Shown here: piece by piece, positions 16,484 through 33,350 of the stretch | How positions within the stretch are numbered: position 1 is the first letter of the stretch | How the letters are laid out: each line of letters starts with the position of its first letter | DNA from: Lyophyllum atratum | Taxonomy: Eukaryota; Basidiomycota; Agaricomycetes; Agaricales; Lyophyllaceae | Assembly (NCBI GenBank): GCA_014905825.1 | Contig: JACGCN010000001.1 | Coordinates: 3,472,001 to 3,536,000 of the forward strand | Direction of reading: 5' to 3' | Length of the DNA stretch: 64,000 nt | Position numbers and translations under genes: made by a program | The notes under the pieces: generated by a model | The model's input: only the letters and a program-made list of their open reading frames with translations | The model's database searches: none | What the model was told of the DNA's origin: nothing

Positions 16484-17087
16484 ATGACTGCTGTGGTCGC
16501 ACCTACCGCTGCACTCACTCCCAGCGAGTTCGTCTTGTCTCCATCATCTCCGGTCTGCTCTCAACGTGTTCTCTCCCCCCAGTGTCGAAATCGCAACACG
16601 GGCTGCCGATCACTTCACGCGCATCTACTACTCTACTTATGATTCCAATACTCGTCTCAACGACCTCCCCCAGTTCTACCGTCCATCGTCTTCCTTAGTA
16701 TGGAATGGAAAACCATTTCAGGGTAGCTACTGGGCTTCGCGAGCTAATAGAGAAGATGCCCGTCACGAAGCATGAAGTGCAGTCTTTTGATTGCCATCCC
16801 ATTCCAGGTTTGTGGTCACGGCGGACTAAAAAGCGCGAAGTCCTCACTAACAAACTGCATCAGGAACCTCTCCACCCTCTCTGCTCATTTCAGTATCGGG
16901 AAGTGTCACCCATGGCCGCGGTCCAGCAGGCAACCCAGCCACCACCACATCCAGAAACCCCGAAGGACACCCACGAGTGTTCTCCCAAACCTTCATGCTC
17001 GTCCCCGACTCCGCTGCACCCGCTTCAAAGCCTGGAGAAGTCGCAAAGTACTACGTCAGCGCGGATGCTTTGAGATTCGTAGGGTGA
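16484..17087 (+). CDS. NTF2-like domain protein, Nxt1/p15-type mRNA export cofactor
   Basis: Small single-domain NTF2 fold. VEIATRAADHFTRIYYSTYD and SSLVWNGKPF form the N-terminal half; LRELIEKMP, HEVQSFDCHPIPG and LLISVSGSVTHG the middle; and FSQTFMLVPD and YYVSADALRFVG the end. This pattern fits the p15/Nxt partner of the Mex67/NXF mRNA exporter better than Ran-importing NTF2, but the split is by resemblance only. Introns lie at about 16528-16577 and 16808-16862. The two halves of exon 2 are in different frames: one surplus G in the ggg at 16721-16723 separates GKPFQ from VATGLRELI. The frame is otherwise good, so this is probably another single-base assembly error. Confidence 0.75.
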
Positions 17088-17355
17088 CTCCATTGTAAAT
17101 TGTGAGTCAGGTTTCGGCACCTTACAAACGTTCGACCTGACCGAGCCTTGTAGAGGACCAATAGATAGACTGCAATATATACTGTACACCGTCGTAGAGG
17201 CATAAGATATTAGATAACCCACTCGCATTCCATCGCCAAATTCAAATTTTAGTATACATCCAGGAATAATTGATTAGCACATCGTGCGATGATTTTCTAC
17301 ATACATGGGTACAATAAAGCATACAACGGAAGACAAGCAATAGAAAACCGGCACG

Positions 17356-21099
<3,744 letters not shown>

Positions 21100-21189
21100 G
21101 GAGGAAGGAGCTGGTTGCTGGAGGAGCCAGCAACTTGACACGAAAAATCCAAGTCCGAATTATTACATAATCCGGCAACTCCTGCTTCA
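21100..21189. promoter_or_regulatory. Short bidirectional promoter between PRP22 and the DHX29/57-like helicase
   Basis: Only 90 bp separate the two start codons (21099 on minus, 21190 on plus), so the genes must share a promoter region or have promoters inside each other's 5' end. No clear TATA box seen. This is inference from geometry. Confidence 0.5.
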
Positions 21190-24100
21190 ATGCCACCTCG
21201 GAGAGGAATCGTCAAGTCAGGAAATGCTGGAAATTCGTCCAAGGCTGACAAGGCCCCTGCTGCTCCTGTACCCGAAGGAGAAAAGCCCTTGTTCCCTCCA
21301 GGCTCAAAATACCCTCTAAGCTTACTCTTCGAGAGGTGATGAATTCATGCACTACTTGGAAATCGGGTGTGCAGACAGCCCAGATGACCAATAATATCTC
21401 CAGCCATGAACAAAACTGATTCGCTCTGTTTAGGTGTCAAAAGCAAGGTTGGGAAAAGCCATCCGTCGAAACAGTATGTTCCTGATGTCTTTGCGTGTAT
21501 GGAACTTTATTTAATCATCGTTTAGCATAAACTTCCCGGTGGCTGGTCTTTCGTCGTTTTTTTGAGCAAAATCAACAAGAAGACAAACCAAAAGGAATCA
21601 ATTCGACTGGAACCTGACCTACCACACCTGAGTCCGACGTCGCTAGAGGCACGACATTGGGGAGCCACATACGCTTTGTACCGTGTTCGTGCGAGCATAT
21701 CTCCGTATTCACGTCCAGAGCAGACGTTTCTGAAGATGTACACCTTCCTAGTTTTGCAATGGCATACAGCTGCACCTTGTTCTTCCCCCAGGTCCCCGAG
21801 ACTACTGGAATGAATTGGCAGTCGAACATAAAAACTCTCCTCCTCATTTGAAGGGGAGGTATGCAGCTGATCCTTTTGCTGCTCGGGAAGAAGCCAAAGC
21901 CAAAGCCGCCAAACGAGTCACGGCTACTGCGAGTTCAAGTTCGCTAAAATCGAACCAGGGACAGACTTCAGGTGAATTCTCCCAAGCCCTGGAAGTCAGA
22001 ATGGCGACTAGTTTAAGGGAGCAGGTTGAGGAGGCCGTAAAAAAGGTAAATCTGGTTCACACGGGAAAGTACTTCTCTCACGTCTTCCAGGGTATATCGA
22101 TGTATCCCGAGGCGAGCGATGCCGCATCCTCAGTTCTTGATGACACAGAAGCTGTCAAGGTTACGCAACAGCTTGGTCATCTAGGTTTTACTGCAGCACA
22201 AATTCGAAATGCTCTCACTTTCCTGACGGAACCTTCTCGTCTTGCCTCCAGCCTTCTGGAGACATCGTCTCCATTGGAGGCATGCATAGAGTATCTAGTC
22301 CTCCACGTTCCAGAATGTGATTTGCCACAACGGTTCCTTCCCACCATAAACTCGTCGAACCCCTTCATCAGTTCAGCGCACTCCGGAGCTCATGATCTAA
22401 AAAGACGTTGGGTTGAAGACAAGGCCGTCAAGGAAGCAGGTTGGCCTGCCCATGCTGTCAAAGAGTGTACTGCCATTCCATCACTACTACAAAGCTGGGA
22501 CCTTCTTCTAGTGGCTCTTGGAAAATGGTTGATTGGCGAGGTATGGTTCGAAGGATCCACTCCCGAGGTTAAGGGCGCAACGCCTTTTCATATCGACACC
22601 GACGAAGTCGAGGCTCTGGGAGCATCCGTCTCAGACTACAACGGACCTCGTGATACCGCTCTTCAGTGCTCCCATTCAGATACATATCCTTGTTTCTCCA
22701 GAGAAGGCCTATCCGCGGCGGGGTTTCTCGCCCATGTATGTCACGTCTGGCTCGGTCCCTGCCTATGTCCGGCTCCACCTCTTGTCATGTCTTCTGTTGG
22801 CGATGAAGTCTGAAGACTTTTTGGAAGCGGGGGAAGGATTTTGTATGGCAGTCATGAGGGTATTAGAAGGAGAATGGGCCAAGATCGAAGACAATGGGCC
22901 CCCGAACATGTCTACAGTACTTGCACATTTTATTCCTAAACCACAGCCCGCCGCAAGTGTAGAACCTGATAACCTTGAAGCCCCAGGGCTGCTCGTGGCA
23001 AATCGCGGCGGCCGACGACATAGGCCCCCACGGCGTGACGGACGCACCGATGAGCAAATCAAACACGACTTCCAAACACAGTGTCGACAGGATAAGGTGG
23101 ATGGTGAAAGTCTTTATTCCTATTGCCGAGCTAATTAATATCCAATAAACAGTATTCAGATATGCTTGCGACGCGACAGAAGCTTCCAGCCTTTAAAGCG
23201 AAGGATGACTTCCTTAAGCAACTTGAAATGAATAGAGTTGTAGTTGTGGTCGGTGAAACAGGTAAAGGGCATCTTTGACTATATATGTGGATTCTAACAC
23301 ATCTCGCCAGGTTGCGGAAAGACAACACAATGTAAGGGTATCCTGTGCTCCGAGTCTTACCCCCAAACTAACAAACTAATGTATATACGAAGTACCTCAG
23401 TTCATATTAGATTCTCTCATCGAATCTGGTAGAGGCTCGAAAGCGTCAATCCTTGTAACTCAACCGCGCAGGATATCTGCCATCTCAGTTGCTGCCAGGG
23501 TATCTGCCGAGCGGCTCGAAGATGGCTCTGTTGGCTACGCGATTCGCGGAGAGAGCAAGCAGAGCGAGAAGACAAAGCTGCTCTTCTGCACCACCGGTGT
23601 TGTTTTGCGGCGCTTAGGCTCTGGCGACATACTTGATGGTGTATCACATGTAATAGTTGACGAAGTGAGTTCATTCCTACCAATCCAATCCCAATCTATT
23701 AATTATTTGCGGTAGGTTCATGAACGCTCTGTCGACGGAGACTTCCTTCTCCTAGAACTCAAGGAAATTCTAAAAAAACATGCCAGCCTCAAGGTCGTTC
23801 TTATGTCTGCTACGATCAACCACGAGACATTTGTTAAATATTTCGATGGCGCGCCCCTCCTTACCATCCCTGGATTTACCCACCCAGTTACGGATAAGTC
23901 AGTGTATCTAACGGAGCTTATATGCAGTTTCTAATCGCATACTGCTATAGATACTTGGAAGACTTGGTTCCACTCATCAAATATCGACCCCCAGCGCCTA
24001 AATCTGACAAAAAGCAAAGTCAGGACGCCCTGAAAGCATTCCAGGATGAATACAGGTCTTTAGGTTTGAACGATTCGAGCATTACCGCAATCCATAACAT

Positions 24101-26198
24101 CACGCGGTCTGATCGAATCGACTTCCAGGTAATGTCCTCAAGGTAGTCACCGCTTAGCTTTGCTCATCCGATCATAGCTCATCGCAGCAGTGGTGGACCA
24201 CATTGTATCCACCGCAGAGAAACGGGGAGGAATTTTGATCTTTTTGCCTGGTGTGCAAGAGATTCGTCAGTGTATAGATGCCATGCGACCGTTGTTTGCC
24301 GGTAAACAAGCGGATATATTTCCCCTTCACGCGAACTTGTCCAGTGACGAACAGCGCCGTGTTTTCGCCAAGAGTTCTGGCTGGAAGATCATTGCTGCAA
24401 CCAACGTGGCAGAGGTTCGTCCCCACTTCGCATTCTAGTCTAATCACCGATAATGAGATACGCTCTAGACCTCGATCACCATCGACGATGTAATATATGT
24501 TGTGGACGCTGGTAAAGTCAAGGAAACACAGTACGACCCAGAAACCAGTCTCTCCCGGCTTGTAGAGACATGGGTCACTCGCGCTGCAGCCAGACAAAGA
24601 AGAGGCAGAGCAGGTCGAACGCAGCCCGGCGTGTGCTGTAAACTATACACGCGGAAGCAGGAACTGAACATGGCTAAGTTCCCGGTGCCAGAAATTCTCC
24701 GCGTTCCGTTGGAAAGCATCTCGTTAACGGTTAAAGTGATGCGGGAGGATGAGGATGTCAAGGTTTGTTTCATGTTCATGAATTTCGTGCGCATATTCAC
24801 TCTGGGAACACAGCTTTTTTTGAGTCGTGCCATCGACCCGCCAAAGGTAGCAGCCATGGAAAGGGCCTGGTCTACCTTGGAAGAACTCGGTGCCGTGGAT
24901 GAGGCAGGTCGACTGACACCACTTGGGCGACACATGGTACGTCGCTGGCTTAAGCGTTTTGTTTTATTGCTCACTCCATGTAGTCGACGCTGCCAGTGGA
25001 TCTTAGGCTTGGGAAGGTCACTTAGGACAACTTTAGAACATATTTCACTCATGCTCAAAATTCTCCACAGATGCTTATTCTTGCCACCGTCTTCCAATGC
25101 TTAGATCCAGTGCTCACAATTTCAGCTGCCTTGTCATCAAAGCCGTTATTCTTGAGTCCTATGGACAAGCGTGATGAAGCAACACAGTGAGTGTTGTTCA
25201 GCGATAATGAGTTCTATCATACCAACGAGGTCTTTCCTAGGGCGCGAGCTCGCTTTTCGACAGCAGGGAGTGATCTTTTGACTGATCTGAACGCCTACAA
25301 CGAATGCACGCGTTTACGCTCCGAAGGCAGAGGACAAGCAGCAATACGAGCATTTTGCGAACAGGTAGAGATATCTACGCATAACTAGTCTCTGTTACTG
25401 ATATTGTCAAAGAATTTCATCTCACCGACCACTATCCGAGAGATAACCACGCTGCGCCACGATTTCATTCTCTCCCTCGCGGATCTTGGTTTCATACCTC
25501 TTTCCTCCACCCCGTCTACTCCAGCTCTCAATAAGAACAGCGAGAATCTCAATCTGGTAAAGGCTGTCATTCTCGGCGGGCTTTGGCCCCGTGTTGCGCG
25601 CGTTCACCTCCTAAGGACCGGATCAAGTTTGACAAGGTGCAAGCCGGGACCATACAGCGAGAGAATACGGCGAAAGAGTACAAAATCTTTGACCTACGGG
25701 AAGGACGTGTTTTCCTGCACCCTGGGAGCGTGCTATTCGGCGAGGCGGCAGTGGAAGAGCCCATTTTTAGTTTATTTCCACAAGTACATGTCAAGCAAGG
25801 TCTTCTTGAGAGATGCTACAGAGGTATGTTGCCTGTTCGTCGTCATCTAAGAACCGATGATTGATGCCTCTATGACACAGGTGCCCCTGTATGCCCTGCT
25901 ACTATTCGGGGGACATGTACAGGTGAACCAAATAGGAGGCGGGTTGACTATTGGCGGCAAGGAAAGCTGGATTAAGTTGAGGGCCTGGCCACGCATAGGT
26001 ATCCTTGTGAATCAGCTAAGGTGCATATCAACATTTTTGTCTCAGCCTGAGTCGCTCACAAATGGATAACGTAGACGCTTGCTGAATGCCCAGCTGCAGA
26101 AATGCGTCGAAGAGGGCACCATACTTACGCCGGGCGATGATAACCCTGTCTTGAAAGCGATGCTCGCGCTTCTTACACATGACGGACTCACAGAATGA
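21190..26198 (+). CDS. DEAH/RHA-family ATP-dependent RNA helicase (DHX29/DHX57/YLR419W-like)
   Basis: Large helicase of about 1,400 residues, probably in ribosome or translation-linked RNA remodelling; the fungal members are poorly studied. Starts [11 protein letters not shown]. It has a UBA-like helix bundle ([16 protein letters not shown], about 22170), an RWD-like region, then GETGCGKTTQ split by introns at about 23260-23400, [63 protein letters not shown], and the HA2/OB domains ending at 26198. Three frame breaks: about 22641-22650 (before [14 protein letters not shown]), about 25605-25612 (inside [12 protein letters not shown]) and about 25748-25754 (GEAA to [12 protein letters not shown]); the last two compensate each other. 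Motifs on both sides match the family, so indel errors are suspected. Confidence 0.9.
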
Positions 26199-26478
26199 GC
26201 ATAGATAAGGATTTCTTCTTTTCCATCGTAGATCTAAGGTCAAATGCAACATGCATGCTATAATGTAATTGATATCTAGATGATGAAAGTATGAAGCGTT
26301 CTCCGTAATCGTGAGGCTGGTGACATGGTACATATGGAAGAACAACTGACGGCGTCTGTCTAGGAGACGCAAGGTAATATGAGGGTTATAACTATCTGCA
26401 GGTGCGGAAGTGTCAGTTGAGTGTGTCCAGGGCAGGCGATAAGGCTTACTGATTGATACATGGGGACTCATCCACTCC

Positions 26479-27279
26479 CTATACACGACGACGAATGTGG
26501 AGAAAGGCCCTCGCCTTCTTCACAGCTCTTTTAAATTTTGTGGACTTTTTAAGGCAAGTGGGACTCAATGTTTCCAGGATGCGTAATTTTATGTTTTCGT
26601 CCGCGACCTCAACGACGCAGCACTTGTCTATCTCCTTCTCCACAGTTTCGACCTTGATATCAACCTCAAAGTTTGAAAGGTTGTGAGAGGTGAAATTGGA
26701 ATTGGACTCAATCCCGAGGGAGGGGTTACGGAGGGGGGTTTGGAAGGAACTAGAAAACACCGTCGTGATACGTTTTGTAAGTCGTCGGGTCGAGATCGAC
26801 ATACGGCGGACAAAGGGCACGAGGGTAAGGCTAGGCGATGTCTTCCTAGGATATTTCGGCTTCGAGAAATCATAGGATTTAATTGGAGCGTCAACTGCTG
26901 GTGAGGCCGTCCATCAGTGCATGCTCATTAGTTGGGCACAGATAATAGGCTTACACCCGTTGCACGCGTCTTCCGACCTAGACATAGAGCCGTCTGCCTT
27001 ATCCAACGAGAATTCGACCAGAGTCGAGGTGGTGGATTTGAATGAATAGATGCTCAACACGCCTGGTTTGTAGGTAATCTGACGAGCGGGCATCTTAGGA
27101 GCCAAGGATGGGTATACCCATAGGACTAAGATAGACAGGACGCTCTACTTGTGTGATCAGGACAAGGACTAAAAGGTCTCTAACATCAGACATACCTGGA
27201 TGAAGTGTGCGTAGGCAGGGACTCGCGATAGGAACTGAACGTAGACGGGGAGGCGTTGTTCGACGACAACTGTCGACAT
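26479..27279 (-). CDS. Unrecognised small protein with one hydrophobic segment
   Basis: I do not recognise this protein. Exon 1 (27279 down to about 27196) reads MSTVVVEQRLPVYVQFLSRV and ends at a good GTATGT donor. Exon 2 opens with SVLSILVLWVYPSLAPKMP, a short hydrophobic run, and ends near NACNGC-type Cys residues. The last exon is basic, with FVRRMSISTRRLTKRI and a C-terminal KFKRAVKKARAFLHIRRRV. The intron 1 acceptor at about 27147 and the intron 2 borders at about 26897-26955 are my best joining, not certain. About 240 residues. No homology call can be made from motifs. Confidence 0.5.
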
Positions 27280-27580
27280 GTCAGGGTAGAAGACTACGTC
27301 CAATTATCCTATTGCATGCTTGCTGGATGTATCAGAAGACGATTTATAGTAGACTCGACGAACTTTGAAGTGGGTCGATGATTGCGGAATATTGAAGCAC
27401 CTCTGCAATGTGGATTCTGCTGTGCATTATCCGAGATGTATTGTACACGAAAACTTACAGAAGGCTTTAAGGAACAGATTAACATTGAACGATGAGTGCT
27501 TGCAAAAGCGGAGGCAAATCGAGTGGCGTTCTGATGGCGGGACCTGGCGGAACCAAATCCTGGGCCATATCATCACGTCA

Positions 27581-28240
27581 TCACGCTGACTCGAACAAGC
27601 GCTTGACCTCAGCATAGTCCACGACCTGGATGCCCTTCCTTTGCATCTCCTCCCATTCCGTACCAGCATCTTGCACACTCTTGACTGCATCTCGGACTAC
27701 CCACGTCTTGTAGCCAAAATCGACAGCGTCAAACGCTGTGCTTTTGACGCAGTAGTCACCGGCTAGACCCACGAGAAAGACATCTGTCACCCCGTGGCTT
27801 TTGAGGATCGCAGGGAGTTCGGTGTTGGACAAGTGCCAGGGATCGCGAAATGCGGAGTACGTTTCTATATCTTGATCGGTGCCTTTATAGATGACATGAG
27901 TGAGAGCTTCGTGCTTGAGGCCCTCTACAAATTCTGAGCCTGGGGTGTTCGCTACACAGTGTACAGGCCAGAGCACCTGCTCGAGTGGTCTCTCCTTATG
28001 AGTGTCTCCGGGCGGATAAATTGTGACTCTAGAAAAGACGGGCTTCTGGTGGGTTTCAGCAAAGGAGACGTGACCAGGAGGATGGAAGTCTTTCGAGGCG
28101 ATTTTGGCGACAAATGGATAGTCCAGGAGAGAATTGACAATATCGATGATGGTGTTTCCATTTGGAACGGCAAGAGAACCATAAACGAAGTCATACTGCA
28201 TATCGACGACAAGCAGCGCTGGTGTGAATGTCGAGTTCAT
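27581..28240 (-). CDS. PNC1: Nicotinamidase (PNC1)
   Basis: Deamidates nicotinamide to nicotinate in the NAD salvage pathway, relieving nicotinamide inhibition of sirtuins. A single uninterrupted 219-residue frame, unusual in this intron-rich window. The cysteine-hydrolase triad is visible: Asp in LLVVDMQYDF, Lys in HVIYKGTDQ and Cys in GLAGDYCVKSTAFDA. The zinc site KDFHPPGHVSFA follows the first motif. ATG at 28240 (MNSTFTPALL) is chosen because the motif VVDMQ then sits at about residue 11-15 as in yeast; upstream in-frame ATGs would add an unconserved extension. Ends VKRLFESA. Intact and of normal length. Confidence 0.96.
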   Translation of the reverse strand: MNSTFTPALLVVDMQYDFVYGSLAVPNGNTIIDIVNSLLDYPFVAKIASKDFHPPGHVSFAETHQKPVFSRVTIYPPGDTHKERPLEQVLWPVHCVANTPGSEFVEGLKHEALTHVIYKGTDQDIETYSAFRDPWHLSNTELPAILKSHGVTDVFLVGLAGDYCVKSTAFDAVDFGYKTWVVRDAVKSVQDAGTEWEEMQRKGIQVVDYAEVKRLFESA

Positions 28241-28439
28241 GGTGGTTTGAAACAGATTGCCTGTGACTGTTTGATCGCAACATGTACAATAAAATAAATA
28301 TAAATATTCATTTGGTGCGTAAAAGTACATTGCATGTTTAGTCATTATTGTGGTGCTCGTCTCTGAAGGACATAGTTTAGCATTATCCTATCATTGTACG
28401 AGAATAACCACTTACATGATATGGATTATATTGTGGAAT

Positions 28440-29797
28440 CTAAAGGTGAGCTGAACGCCCGTTGATCCAGCTCTCGCTGGCAGATCTACGCTTGGCAAGC
28501 ATTCGCGGTCGACCGTTGCCCAGTGCCACTTGCGCTCTGGTGTTTTCTGGGCGACCACGGTACCCCTCCTCATTGCTGATCTCTTGTCTGGCTGACTCCC
28601 GTCTACGAGTTGAGTTCATCAGAGCCTCATGTAGAATTTGAGGAGATTTGCGGGAGTCGAAGGCGGTAAGATCGCCACTTGTAGGAGGCGTTGCAAAATA
28701 TGGCGCTTCGTAAGGTTGTGTCCGAGTGCGAGAGGTAGGTGTTGATGTGCGCCGATGAGATTTCAACGAGAAATACGAAGTCGGTGGTGACTGAATGGAA
28801 TCGGTGGACGGTGACCTTGGGCTGATCGCAGCCTTTGAGGTCGATGGACGGCGAAAGGGCAAAGAACTCTTGCTGGATACGGAATCTGCCTGGGTGTCGG
28901 TTCCTTTGCGATTCCGCGCAGACCAGGGTGCAGTAAATCCAATGCTAGATCTCCTCACAGCTTTGGTGCCATCAAACAGCTGCACTAGGTATTTCAGGTC
29001 AAAATTTGAAAAAGGCGTGAGGATAGTATATCACCTACATGGTGGTGGAGTTCGTGCGGCAGAAGCTGAAGTCGGTTCAGAGCTGCCAAGACCGTGGCGA
29101 GCCTTGCCAACAAAGGGATGCATTATCCTGGGGAGACGCGAGGACAAGGAAGATCGCCTCGATGAGCTGTCGGACTCCGCAATAGACTCATCGTAGGTAT
29201 CCCGTCTCAGAGGCATATCGTTCGCATGAGGTGCGGCCAAAGATGGGGACGAGAATGATGTACTCGGACTCTCTTCTGGGGGTGTAATAATCGGAGAAAC
29301 ATTCTGGTTTACCGCTTCGAGCGGATGCTCCGTGGGTGAAGAATTCCGCAGGGAGGCCGGAGTATCGACAAAGTACACGTGTTTAGAGCGATTTGAACCA
29401 TCCTGGTTGCTGTCGTTGGTATTTATCATGATAGGAAGTGTGACCCGACGCGTGGGTTGAGCTGCAGGTACGGGAAGGGTCATTTGACGGCGAGGTCGAT
29501 GAGGAGTATGTGTCACCACTGCACCAACTGCAGGAGCTGCTGATTTAGAAGAAGGTACAATCCATCGCAGCCATATGGCGAGGATACTCTAGAATAAGAA
29601 TAAGGACACGGTGTATTCAAGTAGGCATGCAAAATACACACCAATCCAAAGCCTAATGACCCGATTGCTCGGGCAGACAAAGTAATCAGGAAAGGTCTAT
29701 GATTCGTACTCGAAGACGCGAAATCTTTCTGTTCGTTAACTGGGGGCATGGGAACGGTCGGCGATGGACGAGAGCAGACGGATAGACACTGTAGCAT
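28440..29797 (-). CDS. Unrecognised Ser/Pro/Arg-rich protein with an N-terminal membrane segment
   Basis: Not recognised. Exon 1 starts at 29797 and ends in LSARAIGSLGFGL; the intron (about 29592-29639) joins it to SILAIWLRWIVPSS, together giving one probable transmembrane helix near residues 35-60. The rest (exon 2 to about 29035 and exon 3 to 28440) is low-complexity and looks disordered: many Ser, Pro, Thr and Arg, RRP/SRSP-like clusters, and acidic DESIAESDSS. Such proteins are common in basidiomycetes as phosphorylated membrane-tethered scaffolds, but no function should be assumed. The splice near 29035-28990 is uncertain. Confidence 0.55.
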
Positions 29798-30190
29798 CGT
29801 CTAGTTGTCCTTGCCTCGCCAGTGCTGGACCGGGCGTCGTGCGCGCTGGTAGTTGTCAAAGGACAAACGGGATATAAACGTTCGAGACTTGCATAGGCGC
29901 GGCCGAGGAGGGGCGGGGGCGATAATATGGTTTGTGCAGGCATATTTATGGGTTTTATAACATGGGACCACTTTCAAGTTTCGATTTACGTGAGCAGGTG
30001 ATCTTGACAGCCTTGACGCGATCATCTCAAGTCAGCGGCCTTACTGGGCGGGTTCCTCGGCTAGATCATAACTTGTTTTATTCAACTCGAAACAAAAGAC
30101 GCATAAATGTACGGATCTCTTCCACTTCCTCTCCATTATACTTTCCTGGATGGGTCTACGCCGACGGCTACGATTACTCATGAGCGTATT
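29798..30190. other. Intergenic, nothing recognised
   Basis: About 390 bp between two minus-strand genes: the promoter side of the membrane-protein gene and the 3' side of the dioxygenase gene. No motif-bearing frame found. Confidence 0.4.
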
Positions 30191-31329
30191 CTATACAGAT
30201 GATGAAGAGTTATTAAACCCACTGATGTACCCAATGACACCCTCTGGCCAGTCATCGTTGATGGACTCGATGCTGAAACAAATGAAAAAATGAGAAGGGC
30301 TCACGTTGTGAATGTTAAATCACGCACTCAACAATTGCACTATATCCGGCGCTATTTGCCATATTATAGTTGGGGTCCTGGGCATTCATCATACGTGCGT
30401 TTGTGTTCTGGGCGTAGTTCATGTACTGGCCAATGACATCTGTCCATCTATCCGTGAAGAAGACTTGACCGACATGAGAGACGGTGCCGGACATCGACGA
30501 AGACGTGTGGACCATCAGGTTGATGTGGTTTGCGCCGTAAGAAGTGTGACCTGGGAAGATAGTCTGGAACTCTGCGATACCGGTGCTTGAGGACGTGAAC
30601 GCGCCCCGAAGGAAGGTAGCTCCGTAGCTTCCAACTGCGTTGGCTGAAGGATTAATGCAATTTTAGTCATATGCACACTCGCTACCAATGAGCGTAGTGC
30701 TTACGAGACCAAACCTCAACCATAACATTCGGAAGGGGCTTGCATGTCGTCACATCCAAAACGCCGATGTCCAGAGTCAGAGCTACTCCGCTGAGAACAG
30801 ATCCCATCAGAAATAATCTGACTAATAGCAAATAGGACTCACGGTTGACCTTCGGTAACATCTTGGCGCACGCGCTATGAATAGTCAGAATCAACAAGGA
30901 AAGACAGTTATGCACAAGGTTACCGGGTTAGCGACGTAGTCGACTAACAATCGAAAGAGTCAGTACAAGATGTCGTCGAGCTTACAGCGACGACATACCT
31001 CGAGGAGTTTCAGGCGCTGCGACGCAGGTAAGCTGAGGAAAAGTAATTTCACATTCGTTCCGTGTCATGCCAGATGATGTATGAAATAACCTACGTTCTG
31101 CAGACCAGGTAAAAAGGTCCTTTTGGCGTGTCCTCGTTTCTCTCGTCGGGCAAAATTGAAGGCCTGGATGTCAGGTTGGCAGCTTCTGGCAGCGATCGCG
31201 CCCGACTTCTTAGAAGGGTGGGCTAGGAAAAGTGTAAGGGCTCGGGGCAATTTAAACAGAGGTAAAGTCGAGCTGACCAGGTACACCACTGGAGAGAGCA
31301 AGAAGAAGGATAAGCGAGAAGGCACGCAT
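30191..31329 (-). CDS. Secreted intradiol ring-cleavage dioxygenase-like protein, copy A
   Basis: Family members are extracellular non-haem iron enzymes that open catechols from lignin and other aromatics. The start at 31329 gives a signal peptide (MRAFSLILLLALSS), then after an intron SCQPDIQAFNFARREKRGHAKR, a pro-region typical of the fungal secreted group. The core has GVALTLDIGVLDVTTCKPLPNVMVEVW, SYGATFLRGAF, EFQTIFPGHTSYGANHINLMVH and SHVGQVFFTDRW, ending in a small exon DDWPEGVIGYISG and a stop at 30191-30193. The usual His-x-His iron pair is His-x-Asn here (HIN), and the early ligand Tyr region is not obvious, so catalytic activity is open to doubt. Six or more introns. Confidence 0.82.
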
Positions 31330-33350
31330 CGTTTAGTAGAGTGATTACGCGGATTGTCTGAATGCAAGCGTCGTCAGTAAGACTCCTTTTATACCTGGAC
31401 CTGTCCCCCGCTACACTCCGGACGATCCTGCCAGCATGTGGCAGACCGAGTAGAGACGGAGAAACTGGAAGATAGAACAATGTTGGAAAATCACCTTGGC
31501 CCAGAATGACGATACATTACAGCACTAGGATATTCTACGGGAGCTCGAACGGGGAAAGGAGACATAGTATCCTATGAATACACGCATGTCATAATACGAA
31601 GTCACGCCTTGGGCATGTCCGCGGTTTATCCCCTGCTCTTCCGTTGGATCTGTGGCTGGAAGCTGAGATGGTGAGAGGCCGTGTTCCTTTAGAGGATGTG
31701 GAACGTGAGCTGTGCGTGTAGTCCAAACAGCCATTTACGGTGACCACTTCTTCCCTGTTCGGAACATGAATCCGATGTCGAAAGTTTGAAGAGATCGAGG
31801 CTGGGACCTGGATGGTCAGAAGGCGGCGCTTACAAAAGTCTTTATCCAAAGAAGACGACGAGGAAACGTGAAGCCAAGACGCAGCCATCATACCCATCGC
31901 GCGCTGTTCAGATCTTGTGATACGTTCTGAAAAACGCAATAGTCAGCAGAAAGGCTACGTGTTATTTGATGGAAAGGTGGTTACCAAACAAAAGCGCCAC
32001 GCTGCGAATACTTGGAAGGCGATCCAGACAAAACAAAGAAAAAAAATCACGTACGCACCTACGATATCTTATATTGGCACCCTTGCAAACGGTCATGCTT
32101 GGATAAAAAAAATTGGGTGCTATGCAAGGAAGATGCACAGATGGGAGGGCAATTGCCACTGAATCCAAATGATGTCGAGCTCAAGTGTGTGGCGGTAATT
32201 AAATCCGAATATTTATTGATCCCTGATTTATTGTAAGGACCTATGTGACAAGAAATCGGACCATGTTACTCCTAGAAGTGCTCGCACACCGGAGGACTGG
32301 ATTCACAGACAGGTCGACAAGTTGTGGCGAAGTTTTGTGATAAACCACCGTGTCGTAGTACTCCTTGCCTCAATGTCGAAATTTCGAAACAAATGGAGAG
32401 TTATAGGCGGTTCAATACTGACAACTCGCGCGCCCCAGCTGAGTATCGATTATTTGATCAACATTAGCAGTGGTGCAACTGCTACAATTCTATTCAGATT
32501 GTTCAACTGCCGGAATATCAAAATAGAGCAAGTCACTTCGATTCTAATTTGATAATTGCCGTACTTTGCTGTCACCATGAGTAGGACAGACCAAATCGCA
32601 TGTCCCTGAATTTATGCCGCATGCAGTGTTATTAAGTTCTAAGTCATTGGATTGCATCGCATGGTCCATCCAGTATTTTCTTTCCTCGGACTATGATATT
32701 TCCTTCCTGTTGTTCAACGTAATACAGAAGTCGCCGGAGTCTGGACTTGGCCATAAGATGGCAACCGAGGGCTTAAGTTGAAAGTTACCATCATCTTGGA
32801 AGGGGCCAAGAAAAATATACTCCATGCGTGCAAAATCATGACCGACGAGGTGTTGTGTGAGAGAAAATGCAGCGGTTTCGACCAGGTTTCGACCCTCAGT
32901 CTAAGATTGAAGGTCAGAATCAACTGAGCCGAACAAAAAATTGACATGGGAGTACAACAGAAGATGTCGTAATAGTCCTGGAATCCAATGTGACGACAGT
33001 GGCTGAGTGGCGCATGCAGTTTGTCACTATAATGACGGGACGGTCGGGACCTTCTTTAATTCATCCAATACGACATGGGACGGACTCACCACCTTTTCAC
33101 CCGCTTAAGCTCCAGAAGACATGTGGTAGAAAGCAAATCTTTCGTACACGTCGGACCCTCGGAGATAAAGGTGAAGGATTGGGTGTTATGTTGTGAAAGC
33201 ACGCGTGCAGTCGGTGACACAGTCATCTATACATTTATTCAAGAATGTATGGACATCATTGGACACCAGTAAGGTAGTGATTGGAACGCTATTCCTGTCT
33301 CATCCATTGGACTATTGATTCAGAAAACGCAGGACCCTCTCTGTAACACA
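31330..33350. other. Long intergenic stretch between the two dioxygenase paralogues
   Basis: About 2 kb with only short, motif-free open frames on both strands and AT-richer sequence toward 32,100-32,700. I see no gene, transposon end or tandem repeat in it. Confidence 0.45.

Noticed and set aside
31330..33350. A gene between the two dioxygenase paralogues
   Set aside because: All frames are short, show no family motif and cannot be joined by credible splice sites.
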